DNA from: a virus
Virus record (IMG/VR): IMGVR_UViG_3300037508_000928
Location: 1-50,261 of that record
Length of the DNA: 50,261 nt
Direction: 5' to 3' (one strand)
In this document: piece after piece, positions 26,501 to 31,438 of the stretch
Numbering within the stretch: the first letter of the stretch is position 1
How the letters are laid out: every line of letters starts with the position of its first letter
Program-made: the position numbers and the translations under genes
Notes under the pieces: generated by a model
What the model was told of the DNA's origin: nothing
The model's input: the letters and a program-made list of their open reading frames with translations, nothing else
Database searches by the model: none

Positions 26501-28620
26501 GAATGGATGCTCTGCGGAAGGCTGCCAACGAGTACCACGATTTGCGCAAGGAGTATGTTTTCCCGCTGCTTCGCAAATCACGGATATTCTCCAAGGAGAT
26601 GCTGGAGCTCATTGAGAGCAACGAGAACTACGCCACGTTCAACGTGATTGAATATATCGAGGAATTCTATTCCACGAAGTCAAACGCAGACAATGCTCGT
26701 ATCTTCCATCAGTTGGGCACACTGAAGGATGTCGAGAACGTCTTCGAGGCCACGATCCTGAAGGACATGGCTCTGATGCGGCAGGCCACGAAGAACAAGG
26801 CCAAGATGACGGTGATTGATGTCGGCAAAGACATGGGCGAAATCGAAGATGCCCCGATGCGCCGCAAGGCGGGTGGGGAGGCATTCTACGAAGAGCCGAA
26901 AGACCCGAACCTGACGGTCATGAAATACTCGCTGGACGGCAAGGTGCAGGCCGTTATCATCAACAAGGACATCGCACAGAATTACGAGAGTAATCTGGTC
27001 GAGATGAACAATTTCACCAACATCGTCCAGTCACTCTACTTCTCTGGCTGGTTCCGCAAGTCGCTCACCACATGGAACCCCGGCTTTGGCCCGATTGCTT
27101 TCGGGAAGGATGTCTGGGGCAGTTACAAGAACCTTCCTGGAAAGAACCCGCTCCGTACTATCGAGAGCCTTATCATGACGGCACGGGATGCCTACATTGA
27201 TGTTGCCTTAAAACAGTCCACGATGCTGACGCATTTCGCTTACAAGAACAACTTGCTGATCCCCGACATCTCCTACGACGCTGGAAGTGAACTTGATTAT
27301 GAGACGGAACTTGAGCGACAGACTTGGGTCCATGGGCTGATTGCTGATAAACACCCAAACAGAAACATTTTCTTGCGCACGCTCAAAAAGACGGGCGATA
27401 CAGTAGAAGCGTGGAACCTGTTCTTCGAGCGCTGGTCGAAACTGGCTGGCACCTACCGCATGATCAACGAAGGTTACTTCGAGCGGGAGGGTATGCAGGC
27501 CAGCCAGCGCATCCGCACACAAGCAGGCACTCCTGATGCGCTTGCTGGGGGCAAGTGGCGGCGCCCCATGAACGGCATATTCCTGTTCTCGAATATCGGG
27601 ATACAAGGCCTGGAGGCTACGTACCGGGCTGCCAAGGAACAGAAGCTGTCCTATCTGTTCAAGGTGGCTGCGGTCGATGTCGCTCCCAAGCTGCTGATGC
27701 GCGGCTTCCAAATGGGGCTGGCAGGCTGGCTGTTTGGGCTGGACGAGGAAGATGACTGGCTGAAGCGATTCTACAACGCGGTTCCCGACAGGGACATGGC
27801 GAACTACACTATCATCCCTCTTGGTTTCAGGAAGGATGGCACGCCGGTCTATATCCCACTTCCTTCAGACCACGTTGGCATGTTCTTCGGTGGGCTGGCA
27901 TGGGGCGTAACGCGCCCATTGGTCGATGAAAATATCGACATGAGCGAAATTGGACGCACGTTCGTAAACCAGAGCCCAATCAAGCCTGACGGATTGACGC
28001 TTCCTCCTGCGCTGGCCCTTGACCTCATGCTGCTGGCCACGGGGGTATCTCCCTACGACACGTGGCGTGGGACCCCTGCGATTAGCCGTGGTGCGATGGA
28101 TGCGGGTGTCGTTGCTCCCGCCATGCGAGGAGAGATTCCTCCCGCCGTCAAGGAAATAGCCTTGTACGAAGCACAGAAATACTTCAGCACGGTATTCGTT
28201 TTCAACAGCGATGCTGCAAAGGACGATATGTTTAACGAGATAGGGCGTATGCCGGTTGTCGGCCCCATCCTGCGTCGGTACGTTCGAGCCTCAGACAAGG
28301 GTATCGAGCAGCGCATGAGGCGGGAGAAGTCGAGCATCCTGGCCGAGCAGGCAGCGACTTCCGAGCAGATTGGCGGCATCATCACGAAGCAGATCAAGGC
28401 GGCTGGCCGGGGCGGGGACCGCATCGACGCCTGGCGCGAAGTGAACCGGCAGGTCCGAGAGGGGAAGTTGCTGTATGATGGCCACAACTGGCGCACGATG
28501 ACGGGGCTGGTGCAGCGGCGATTCAATCACGCTTGGACCATGACCTACGGCACGCCAGAAGAGAAGCTGAAGGCGACCACGAGCAAGGCGGTTCGGCGGG
28601 AAATGACGACCGACAACTGA
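14557..28620 (+). CDS. Giant virion protein: transglycosylase, metallopeptidases, DarB-like methylase-helicase
   Basis: The 4687-residue protein takes up 28% of the genome. Residues 37-157 are an SLT transglycosylase (catalytic E65 in AKAESNF, GVMQLMP 80-86). Residues 660-780 hold HEIRH (681-685) with E735/E736, in AT-rich DNA. Residues 1590-1700 are a disordered linker that overlies a nested gene. Residues 1720-2030 are an N6-adenine methylase-like domain (LEPGAGVGNF 1849-1858, NVPF 1914-1917). Residues 2500-3110 are an SNF2-like helicase (GAGKT 2536-2540, DEAH 2700-2703, QREGR 3081-3085). HELGH is at 3637-3641 with E3790. The C-terminus (about 4150-4687) resembles polyvalent-protein end domains such as LPD38. 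P1 DarB, which rides in the virion and blocks restriction, has the same methylase-helicase pair. Likely role: ejected with DNA to cut peptidoglycan and protect it. A GGAGGAG site precedes the ATG. Confidence 0.85.
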   Translation: MAKGDIVPIASVQQGGTATAPMESQTAKRRVPIESVADPVVSKVLAAAKRYNVNPTLATAVAKAESNFVQQSVSPVGATGVMQLMPGTAKDLGVDPWNEDQNIDGGVRYLGQMLERAGGDVDKALEYYNFGMGNVDAGKPLPAETVQYKARIKKLMGITDPPITAAQAEAIIPKQQSNFSKAMGMGDVQAPVGWQPTGEDVAAPVAAVQDALHAIPKFPGERALAAQGERYMEFLNPTTPAGPWERGFTQGATNAATQGNAVKRVVVGGLADAGSGLLSSVATLGADRKTADQIAADKAILSEASLETDKQNLGAVGRVLRPATQNAVSNIAQVGVASAGGFPVIATQFMTTSYDDGLRQAQAAGLQGEDMLNYARRQSLYEGGVMAAFQAVGLPGLEKLPFMAIAPAVVNQVKTSLAPAMKRTLMTFGQELPEETITWALQTADSQMSNVRKPMTTEEYTKEWLNLALETALSVGASSTRDLARGVRDSVVSDFSGIVQPDTFNPEMQLGGVLPQPAAEVPVEADIAASQQATTPESPIVDIPAGEANPEEPEQPKKKAKLIYADMPTEQLQSLLEQGGMANPVKVAIQRELANRIAPEQPVAPKQPWDMTREEYDQSRVDELNALNPQLGGRLKLEILSEEEQAQRPTLDSAPGAKSVGGHYGSTITRAQNAPSGTASHEIRHMIDLLLGGNQVTAYVNDLKTKFKDRFSLLTDYLKSARKDGKIGGRTTVDEETAQMVLHAFYKDREGLRSASPDIVQFLEEMGADKYSHLQDSHKSKVEQALRDGKPVPPAVLAEYPDLAEKYGKPTPGQQMLRRPVAERLVPELQRLHFPTTFTGQPTPGQQMLRRPQGEAPQDTLSQPETSEQVQGNTPAQADTPESTPIAAPVNQPLELQSPDAVRKAAAAPKIEELKRQYEEARLVNNVRDGLRIEAQLQGGPEFTDPAAQAAVKQQLVAVDQAISERRPVNAEAMRDWANVATSNGFDESGNIPRRGIPSGYAQDGDVYTFQLDSPTPGFLPQAQELANPNWNKPAAPDAKQQALKDAAQNLAAIEGKAEPVISAGQNTAFDKLTEKPKERKPWFESYEELSEHLATALPDHSVSHVGQSVSVYGKYNDQQLVKEWAEALPMRSDVDALVKKLRPQEQPVTDSAPAPTRAEKIAQRRARAKAELTSVPDVAPQTAGPRGQYAIPGEEETVRAQEQEVVDRAAFRDRVLSEFEDQELTDRIVTDLWPAARKAPEYIKKGMSIEETTTTIRNNTDETYLRDYPDLNENALLRVLDGHAEDIGAKDTAGFRRQVDNLQTMHPDLPRKSIERMVEAVDAGDARAVKAILHPGNPGSHDIFQAITGYELPSKSKRTQKAVHAIVDEWWGKLAPESRVPELELDTSLPREKYIKLFVDRDPAVQAAADDQVEDARHHAERVAEGRWLAANPKAPVDDMNGFLAGKIPMQAGNIKKQLAKTYNFNGTELQTYQSFIEKHWSDGSLIAQIYDDGETRQHIVNGYNLPKTAFDYAQHLLGDRAIQETPLQAKQAELRDLMQKIRNESQFNRKIELNQKINKVRSEIGELKRPDWVKDAIADTINTETPTDGREDIQGQPDEQPDVVGGTGAPRRDAAPSSGDSSGETGEAGGTAGSQDTAGDRRDIRPSTEGDELRGSGGAGKPGRTSPRVGSPRGTAGDSTERDGGTEAGGVQKGSNGVKAEKVDDGKRNHRIGEDDTIAPDGQISKIKANLRALRILKELDQQERDATPEEQKALAQYTGWGHSPQVFDEKKAQWFENEYPYSVSQRDTKWGDKFYQHYKEAKELLSRSEWMAGLKSTQYAHYTAKNVVQSMWKIAERLGFSGGRVLEPGAGVGNFLGLMPDGFKGTTFVAVELDDTSGRILQKLYPKAKIFIKGFQDAKIPPNSVDLVITNVPFSSNGPKDTPYPTLNLHNYFFARSLDVLKPGGIVVAISTHYTMDANPKQREFLASKGNLVGAIRLPNNAFKKNAGTDVTTDIIIMQKPTQNFTKGESWAALANVGTDDAPIMVNEYFAAHPEMVLGTHSMEGSMYGGDGKEYTVLPTGDDLTEQIRAAIEKLPEGIVGAHVADDIDFGAIDEAAGEKEGSFHVKGGKVVRVESGSFVDAELSADLQARAKGFIGLRDHYIKHLALMRKPETTDEQFADSMAELNRLYDAYAKKHGGVNEKNTRPFRSDPGYFLLAGTEKVTTTINPLTKRKLETTSKGDVYSKRTIDPSVRPTKAGNAEDALRISLTYRGQIDSDYMAQLTGESAEDTLAELSSSGLIFINPENGLAELSAFYLSGNVKKKLAIAKDAGEDYKANVEALEKVQPSRVPYSKIKPQLGATWIPSTLVQEFADKVLGRGFGAIKVSYLGKAADAWLIETKGSGAKRDFLGPRGLQEFAVIEKSKTNPDAPGYMRRHALDVLNGVLNLKDLIIKDEVEDKKYVTNEEMTRVARIKAEQLKEAFITWINSNPDRMLAIEDAYNELYNFYVPPVYDGSHLVLPGKSNTVKLYDHQYNAIWRMIVERRGMVAHAVGAGKTFEIIGACMEMRRLGISKKPMIVVQNSTMEQYARSFTKLYPSANVLVADVESLKKNKRKQFLAHIAASDYDAVIIAQSQFDRLPSDPVTETTVTQKLIDELRISHNELKEAEGERSQSVKQLAKSIEKLEDRLSKITASMKGRQDDVIYFESLGVDTLFIDEAHNYKKPPFVTKMPSLLGLNKDSSDIATNLMLKAHYIRHINAGKGVFLATGTPVTNTLGEAWHMLNLTSPDVLAEFNAETFDRFASTFAKRTVEWSQNAGGSWVPKSALTRFTNGQELIKLIRSQWDVLMKDDLDEQMIAAGKDMPKLEGGAPKIISVEATPRVKEFSDWATRVYQDFTKLTGEAKQEFGYIPVMLYGAMKAVATDSRLVDPTAPDEAGSKVNVMLKNVIEIYDDTKKNKSTQMIFCDMFNPFKMDKLHAFAGGIKDDDADGDIILNDGEDVEETAADKEKERESEVNGFVVNDIIAKLVKAGVKREEIGVMATANTDAKKQAIFDGMNSGSIRILIGSSQRMGVGVNAQDKMIALHHLDTPWYPALLEQREGRILRQGNENPEVKIFSYGMKKTLDSAIYSKVLYKSKFIQQILSGKMNDDEFEDPAGQIVVSMEEAMAAFADDPRLFRKLDIQNELRDLEIRRRSYLDNVVRAKEKIAELARGIEYWNARIKDAAEAIPGSKVSGNPTITVDGKDYTAKTFKDIFEKQVETVPAKLAADNIAAADSYTIQQWAEGKAEKPASVFLYGEIGGSDIKFAVVAGRAPGQITDGDSIKTDYSIRIWTPSVGVRSEAKKIESFINALQAVERETQKKLREAQDTLAARKQDLSVAEEMAKGRTFPQEDEYQSLKKELDELNESLAKAQELDSDGPAPATAMDPIGDLARLLDAGKPFAQATYERAKPYLRALYDAAKDAKAFIATVVKQIGEHARRYATKAAIEFRRAGNRGAALNPFGEKPKPKVTPSGAPPVGEFRQDGDDPDQPARLPQSAMLRMVKNLLGNTPDIVKRFPRKPERLGVFNHGLGDATIRLRADLAIGERVSESVSKKPFGEDEKSDFIEAVAEQLDVSTDEIVVRTETERSGGRTVYVMRAYLRDEDYAARVFAHELGHAIDYLPDGTLKRGNLLGRIAKLQMYLKTSLAPDPESLEEPFTKQERAKWRREAAADAKRDYGPFDKDQSDERSFYTREYYRYRLIQEAEDRGMLLENEIKSAIPGAWKVKYPGVRDELKALTHWWNPFDADRDPKYTKYRYSGKELYAEAMSVLLNNPRMFEAKAPEFARGFFAYLERNPKVQELYEQIQTELHGGTFEGTVLDDLYAMQERGEIKRKAKHKRDKQPLSKQVNDFFHDLKLTLIDRQADVWRTGDSWLDPYVWLREMKYLHSSHHGFQRDIQKMVLNPLRVVGLSEKDFGVFLFLRRTSTERKYLFNPMGVTESESKNLLEELEGRVGSDGMDALRKAANEYHDLRKEYVFPLLRKSRIFSKEMLELIESNENYATFNVIEYIEEFYSTKSNADNARIFHQLGTLKDVENVFEATILKDMALMRQATKNKAKMTVIDVGKDMGEIEDAPMRRKAGGEAFYEEPKDPNLTVMKYSLDGKVQAVIINKDIAQNYESNLVEMNNFTNIVQSLYFSGWFRKSLTTWNPGFGPIAFGKDVWGSYKNLPGKNPLRTIESLIMTARDAYIDVALKQSTMLTHFAYKNNLLIPDISYDAGSELDYETELERQTWVHGLIADKHPNRNIFLRTLKKTGDTVEAWNLFFERWSKLAGTYRMINEGYFEREGMQASQRIRTQAGTPDALAGGKWRRPMNGIFLFSNIGIQGLEATYRAAKEQKLSYLFKVAAVDVAPKLLMRGFQMGLAGWLFGLDEEDDWLKRFYNAVPDRDMANYTIIPLGFRKDGTPVYIPLPSDHVGMFFGGLAWGVTRPLVDENIDMSEIGRTFVNQSPIKPDGLTLPPALALDLMLLATGVSPYDTWRGTPAISRGAMDAGVVAPAMRGEIPPAVKEIALYEAQKYFSTVFVFNSDAAKDDMFNEIGRMPVVGPILRRYVRASDKGIEQRMRREKSSILAEQAATSEQIGGIITKQIKAAGRGGDRIDAWREVNRQVREGKLLYDGHNWRTMTGLVQRRFNHAWTMTYGTPEEKLKATTSKAVRREMTTDN
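16500..16915 (+). other. AT-rich inserted cassette within the giant gene (HEIRH domain)
   Basis: By hand count, 16621-16900 is about 39% GC, while both flanks are clearly near 60%. The frame stays open and encodes the HEIRH metallopeptidase-like domain. Codons here favour A/T endings (AAA, TTA, GAT, CTT) unlike the rest of the gene. This marks a recent horizontal insertion of a single domain. Confidence 0.7.
16983..17112 (+). repeat. Direct repeat encoding PTPGQQMLRRP twice
   Basis: Two copies of about 32 bases (16983-17014 and 17079-17110) differ at two or three positions and encode PTPGQQMLRRP at residues 810-820 and 842-852 of the giant protein. The 64 bases between them encode a different linker. 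The pair sits right behind the AT-rich cassette, so it may mark a duplication or recombination junction. Confidence 0.7.
19325..19657 (+). CDS. Nested out-of-frame gene inside the giant gene
   Basis: ATG 19325 opens 110 codons in the +1 frame relative to the giant gene, with GGAG ten bases upstream and a TAA stop at 19655-19657. The product is compact, helical and non-repetitive: MDAKIFKDSLTNSPMWWEAL, then LLETLLAKPEKLVELLDHRT, QQAIDAIYDLQQKGMSYEEA and a basic end RKLAAFRKAAME. In the same DNA the giant frame reads as Gly/Ser/Asp/Thr/Arg low complexity. By hand count, third positions are G or C in about 81 of 110 codons here, against about 42 of 110 in the giant frame. That is what a real gene in this frame predicts. 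The function is unknown. It may also be an ancestral separate gene bridged when two larger genes fused. Confidence 0.65.
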   Translation: MDAKIFKDSLTNSPMWWEALAHLEEMQPRLLETLLAKPEKLVELLDHRTQQAIDAIYDLQQKGMSYEEAAERVSPDVLRPGWEAQGGLPEIPLNGMGERKLAAFRKAAME

Positions 28621-28725
28621 TACCTCAAAAGTACCAATTGACGGTAAAAAGGGCACGATTTGAAATGTAAATCCAGTGTTTCCGTAGGGTAAGCTATACT
28701 GCGTCAACATCATGTCAAGAGTCTC
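28621..28725. other. Gap after the giant gene with possible promoter
   Basis: The stretch lacks a clear terminator. TTGACG at 28638-28643, 17 bases and TGAAAT form a moderate sigma70-like promoter. GCGTCAACATCATGTCAA at 28701-28718 resembles the GCGTCAACACCCTGTCAA found in the divergent promoter at 41841-41858 (two differences in 18 bases), so the same regulator may act at both places. Confidence 0.4.
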
Positions 28726-28765
28726 CTATACTGTAAGTGTTTGCAGCACAACACTTAAAGAATCG
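28726..28765. other. Candidate attP core: lox-like inverted repeat
   Basis: Two 16-base arms (28726-28741 and 28750-28765) match as inverted repeats at 13 of 16 positions, including a perfect inner TAAGTGTT/AACACTTA. They flank an asymmetric eight-base centre TGCAGCAC. Inverted arms of 11-13 bp around a 6-8 bp crossover region are the normal core of tyrosine recombinase sites. It lies 67 bases upstream of the integrase gene. An RNA hairpin or operator is the alternative; no T-run follows. Confidence 0.5.
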
Positions 28766-28767
28766 CC

Positions 28768-28797
28768 TTGACGTACCTGATACCATAACGATACCAT
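28768..28797 (+). promoter_or_regulatory. Integrase promoter with GATACCAT direct repeats
   Basis: TTGACG at 28768-28773, an 18-base spacer and TACCAT at 28792-28797 form a moderate sigma70 promoter. Two GATACCAT copies (28779-28786 and 28790-28797) are 11 bases apart, about one helix turn, and overlap the -10 box. They could be integrase arm sites or an autoregulatory operator. Confidence 0.5.
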
Positions 28798-28832
28798 CCT
28801 GCCAGCTTAATCGCGTTGATTTTGGAGGCAAT

Positions 28833-29885
28833 ATGGCTATCAAGAAGGCAGTCGAATACCGGGGAGTCACGCTCTCCAAGCCGAAGGGGAGCAAGTTCTA
28901 CTCGATGCGCTGGCGCAATGCGGCAGGCCAGCAGGTGCGCCGCTCGACGGGGACATCTGACCCGGCGCTGGCCAAGCAGATTCGAGACTCCCTGGCGGAA
29001 CAGCTTCTCCGCTCGCGCTTCAACATCGAGCCCACGGCGAAGGACTTCACTCCTGACGACGCTTGGGACTTCTACATTGAGCACCAGTCCGAAGTGTCCG
29101 AGAGGACGCTCTATCACGCGCTTAGTGCCTGGAGGCGCTTCTGGAAGGTGACGGGCTCACCTACGCTGGCTTCCGTGCAGCCAGTTGACATCCTTCGCTT
29201 CCAGAAGCTAATGCAGGCCGAGGGGCGAAAGCCCAGCTACGTGAACAACATCATGCGGGTTGTCTCATCGGTCTACGTCAAGTTGGTGCGCTGGGGGGAA
29301 CTCACTTGCGCCAATCCCTTTGCCGCTGTGGACAGGGTAAAGGAAGGAGCGCCCGCCCCGAAGTATCGCCCGTGGCCAGAAGTCGAGGCGATGCTCACCG
29401 TGGCGAAGAAGCAGGGCGACGACATCTACCTGTTTTGCATCCTGTGTTCTCATGCCGGAGCCCGCCACGGGGAGGCTATCGCCAGTCGGTGGGAAGATGT
29501 TGGATGGGAAAACGGCAGCTTCCGCATCCGTGGAACAAAGACGCGGGGGAGTGCAGCCACAATCCCGCTCCACGACGCGCTACGGGCTGCGCTGTGGCCT
29601 TATCGCAAAGAGAGCGGGTACATCGTGGCAAATGGCACCGACGCCCATCCTGACCCACTACGCCCTCACGCGCGCTGGGGGTATCAGTCACGCTGGGAGA
29701 CATTGGTGAAGGCAACCGGATTCAAGGGGTCGCCGCACACCCTTCGCCACTCGTTTGCAACTCACTTGCTCGAACTGGGATATGACCCAGTGTTGCTTGT
29801 GAAGCTGATGCGGCATACGAATCTGGCGATGACTTCGCACTACGCAAACCTGCTGGCCGTCGTCCCCACGATGGACAGATTCTAA
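28833..29885 (+). CDS. int: Tyrosine-family integrase
   Basis: The protein has 350 residues and integrates the phage by strand exchange between attP and attB. The catalytic set is visible: R211 (in AGARHGE), H302-x-x-R305 (HTLRHSFATHLLELG), H328 (LMRHTN) and the nucleophile Y337 (SHYANL). An N-terminal arm-type domain (residues 1-60) and core-binding SAM-like domain (70-165) precede the catalytic half. I chose ATG 28833 for the TTGGAGG site nine bases upstream; an in-frame ATG-like start 96 bases earlier lies inside the candidate attP. It shows that the phage can be temperate. It follows the giant late gene in the same direction. Confidence 0.93.
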   Translation: MAIKKAVEYRGVTLSKPKGSKFYSMRWRNAAGQQVRRSTGTSDPALAKQIRDSLAEQLLRSRFNIEPTAKDFTPDDAWDFYIEHQSEVSERTLYHALSAWRRFWKVTGSPTLASVQPVDILRFQKLMQAEGRKPSYVNNIMRVVSSVYVKLVRWGELTCANPFAAVDRVKEGAPAPKYRPWPEVEAMLTVAKKQGDDIYLFCILCSHAGARHGEAIASRWEDVGWENGSFRIRGTKTRGSAATIPLHDALRAALWPYRKESGYIVANGTDAHPDPLRPHARWGYQSRWETLVKATGFKGSPHTLRHSFATHLLELGYDPVLLVKLMRHTNLAMTSHYANLLAVVPTMDRF

Positions 29886-29903
29886 GGTGATGGTTTGCCA
29901 CTG

Positions 29904-29926
29904 AACATCTTGACGATGTTTTTATT
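29904..29926 (+). terminator. Weak terminator after the integrase gene
   Basis: AACATC at 29904-29909 pairs with GATGTT at 29915-29920, with a five-base loop and a TTTATT tail. The stem is short and AT-rich, so termination is probably partial. The loop TTGACG plus 17 bases and ATACTG could also act as a promoter for the small gene at 30018. Confidence 0.4.
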
Positions 29927-30017
29927 CTCGTGATACTGTGAGCATTAGGCAGGTGCGAGTCGCGCGGGGAAGTTGCCTGCGCCAATGATCTCGCATATTC
30001 ATTAATTAGAGGTGTTC

Positions 30018-30179
30018 ATGATGGAAACCATTATTCTTAAATGGTTGGCAGAATCATGCCCAAACCCCCCCGCAGTAAACTACGAGCGGGCTGAAGAATC
30101 ATGCCCAAACCCGCCCGCAGTAGACTACGAGCGGGCTGAAGAGGCTGGGAAGCATTTGTTGGTGCTGGAGAAGGATTAG
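30018..30179 (+). CDS. Small protein with a tandem 15-residue repeat
   Basis: The 53-residue gene starts at ATG 30018 with GAGGT upstream. A hydrophobic helix (METIILKWLA) is followed by two copies of a 15-residue unit, ESCPNPPAVNYERAE and ESCPNPPAVDYERAE, then a helical tail. Each unit has one Cys and a CPNPP turn. It is too short for family assignment. It converges tail to tail with the next minus-strand gene by four bases. Confidence 0.55.
   Translation: MMETIILKWLAESCPNPPAVNYERAEESCPNPPAVDYERAEEAGKHLLVLEKD
30051..30140 (+). repeat. Two tandem 45-bp repeats
   Basis: Units 30051-30095 and 30096-30140 differ at two positions only. The unit length is 15 codons, so the frame is kept. Each holds a CCCGC...GCGGG inverted pair that could fold. 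High identity suggests a recent duplication. Confidence 0.9.
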
Positions 30180-30316
30180 GAATCCTTGCCGGTGCCCTTC
30201 GACTGACAGATGTAGATGTACTCTCCATCATCGCCAGCGATCTTCCCGACAATGAGCGCCTGGACTGCGTTGCATTCAGCGATCTTCGGAATGGTGAGTG
30301 TCTTGACGTGCTTCAT
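30176..30316 (-). CDS. Small hypothetical protein next to the repressor
   Basis: The 46-residue protein MKHVKTLTIPKIAECNAVQA... starts at 30316, with AAGGAG ten bases upstream, and ends at 30176. It is beta-rich with two cysteines (ECN, ICQ). A possible promoter (TTGCGG, 17 bases, TACACT) lies between it and the repressor gene, in the same direction. As a small gene behind the repressor it may be expressed in the lysogen; the function is unknown. Confidence 0.6.
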   Translation of the reverse strand: MKHVKTLTIPKIAECNAVQALIVGKIAGDDGEYIYICQSKGTGKDS

Positions 30317-30369
30317 TGAAGTCTCCTTGTTGTGACAAGTGTAGTACAGATACCACCCAGCCGCAAGGT

Positions 30370-30750
30370 TTATTCTGCCTGCTTGCGAATCTCAGCTTCG
30401 TAACCGCGCGCGTAGTTCGTGACAAAGCCAAGAAAGCGGTTGGCCACGAACTCGTCACTCATGTCGCTGAATATCAATTCCGTAAGCAGCCGCATCTCTT
30501 CACCCAGCATACGTCGGGGCTCCGATACTCGCTTCGTACTTACTTGAGGTAGGTCTACCCAGTAGTCGTGCTCGCGCAGCCACTCTTCAAGCGCTTCGCG
30601 GTATTCCACGCCGAGCGGCCCGCCAGACATGAACGTCGAAAATGTCTGGCGGCTGCATCCGATAGCCTCTGCGATTTCATATCGTCGATGCTTTCGGATG
30701 GCCACCTGCGCATATTTTCTGAGCGCCTGCTTGTAATCTTCTTCATCCAT
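30370..30750 (-). CDS. Phage repressor, HTH type without protease domain
   Basis: The protein has 126 residues. I chose the ATG at 30750 (MDEEDYKQ) because AAAGG lies ten bases upstream and the longer frame would run through the operators. Residues 15-45 contain a helix-turn-helix (RRYEIAEAIGCSRQTFSTFM). The C-terminal half is helical and likely forms the dimer. There is no LexA/CI-type Ser-Lys peptidase domain, so RecA-driven self-cleavage is not expected. It is leftward and divergent from two HTH genes across the CACGTAC sites, the usual immunity switch layout. Confidence 0.75.
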   Translation of the reverse strand: MDEEDYKQALRKYAQVAIRKHRRYEIAEAIGCSRQTFSTFMSGGPLGVEYREALEEWLREHDYWVDLPQVSTKRVSEPRRMLGEEMRLLTELIFSDMSDEFVANRFLGFVTNYARGYEAEIRKQAE

Positions 30751-30786
30751 TAAGTCAATACCTTTCAACAACTTACACCGTATAAG

Positions 30787-30848
30787 CACGTACTCACACG
30801 TACAAACGCGAAAATGTGCTTGACAATACACGTACAAACGATTACTAT
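30787..30848. promoter_or_regulatory. Immunity operators and early promoter
   Basis: CACGTAC occurs three times (30787-30793, 30797-30803, 30829-30835), about one and three helix turns apart; the last two extend to ACACGTACAAACG. The rightward promoter is TTGACA 30820-30825, 17 bases, TACTAT 30843-30848, with the third site inside the spacer. A leftward promoter for the repressor (TTGTAC...TATACG) overlaps the first two. Repressor binding would block the rightward genes. Confidence 0.65.
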
Positions 30849-30869
30849 TCGGCCATTGGAGGCCGTACA

Positions 30870-31166
30870 TTGATTATACACCAAGAATCACCGACTTATC
30901 CGGCGAATGAGAAAATATTTAACGTAAAGTCACTGGCGCAACACCTTGACATCTCGCGCGATGCCGTTCGGCGCCTTGTTGCCGAGGGTATGCCGCACCT
31001 TCGTATCGGCTATCGCACTGTGCGCTTTGATCTGCCTACCGTCATGGCGTGGCTGGACAAGCGCAAGCAAATCTCCCTCTCTGAGTGTGCCAAGGGTGCC
31101 TCCCCTTGCACACGCTCTCTCCCGGCTGGCACCGAAGGCGCCCCCTCCCTCGGTGCCAGCTCATGA
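30870..31166 (+). CDS. Excisionase/Cro-like HTH protein 1
   Basis: The protein has 98 residues. I chose TTG 30870 because GGAGG lies eight bases upstream and the promoter's start point falls near 30855; the longer frame would start inside the promoter. Residues 14-65 are a winged HTH of the excisionase/MerR type (FNVKSLAQHLDISRDAVRRL, then RTVRFDLPTVMAWLDKR). The end is Ser/Pro/Ala-rich and disordered. As the first gene after the operators it may be the lytic regulator or excisionase. The stop overlaps the next ATG (ATGA). Confidence 0.65.
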   Translation: MIIHQESPTYPANEKIFNVKSLAQHLDISRDAVRRLVAEGMPHLRIGYRTVRFDLPTVMAWLDKRKQISLSECAKGASPCTRSLPAGTEGAPSLGASS

Positions 31167-31438
31167 TTACCAAGTACCTCTCTGTCCGTGATGTGGCAAC
31201 CGCGCTTTCGATGACGAGCGCTGGCGTCATAGCCATGATTCACGAAGGGGTGTTCGATAGCGCCTTCCGCACCGGCGACCACAAGCGTTGCCCGTGGAAG
31301 ATTGCCCGCGACGAAGTTGACTCCTTCATTGCCAATCGCCAGGAAGCTGCTCGCCGGGAGATCAACCTGCGGCGCACGGGGCAGGCGATGGCCAGCCAGA
31401 TACTCCGCGAACTCGAACGACCTCGCCGGTCGGCTTAA
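31163..31438 (+). CDS. Excisionase-like HTH protein 2
   Basis: The 91-residue protein starts at ATG 31163, overlapping the previous stop. An N-terminal HTH (YLSVRDVATALSMTSAGVIA) followed by a wing-like segment (RTGDHKRCPWKIARDEVDSF) matches the excisionase/MerR layout. A basic C-terminal helix follows. Tandem with the preceding HTH gene, the pair could split Cro and Xis work. Which does which cannot be seen. Confidence 0.6.
   Translation: MITKYLSVRDVATALSMTSAGVIAMIHEGVFDSAFRTGDHKRCPWKIARDEVDSFIANRQEAARREINLRRTGQAMASQILRELERPRRSA

Noticed and set aside
30037-30252. Minus-strand frame of 71 codons over the 45-bp repeats
   Set aside because: Repeat-driven Ser/Arg/Leu-rich reading with no ribosome site; the plus-strand frame has start, site and better composition.
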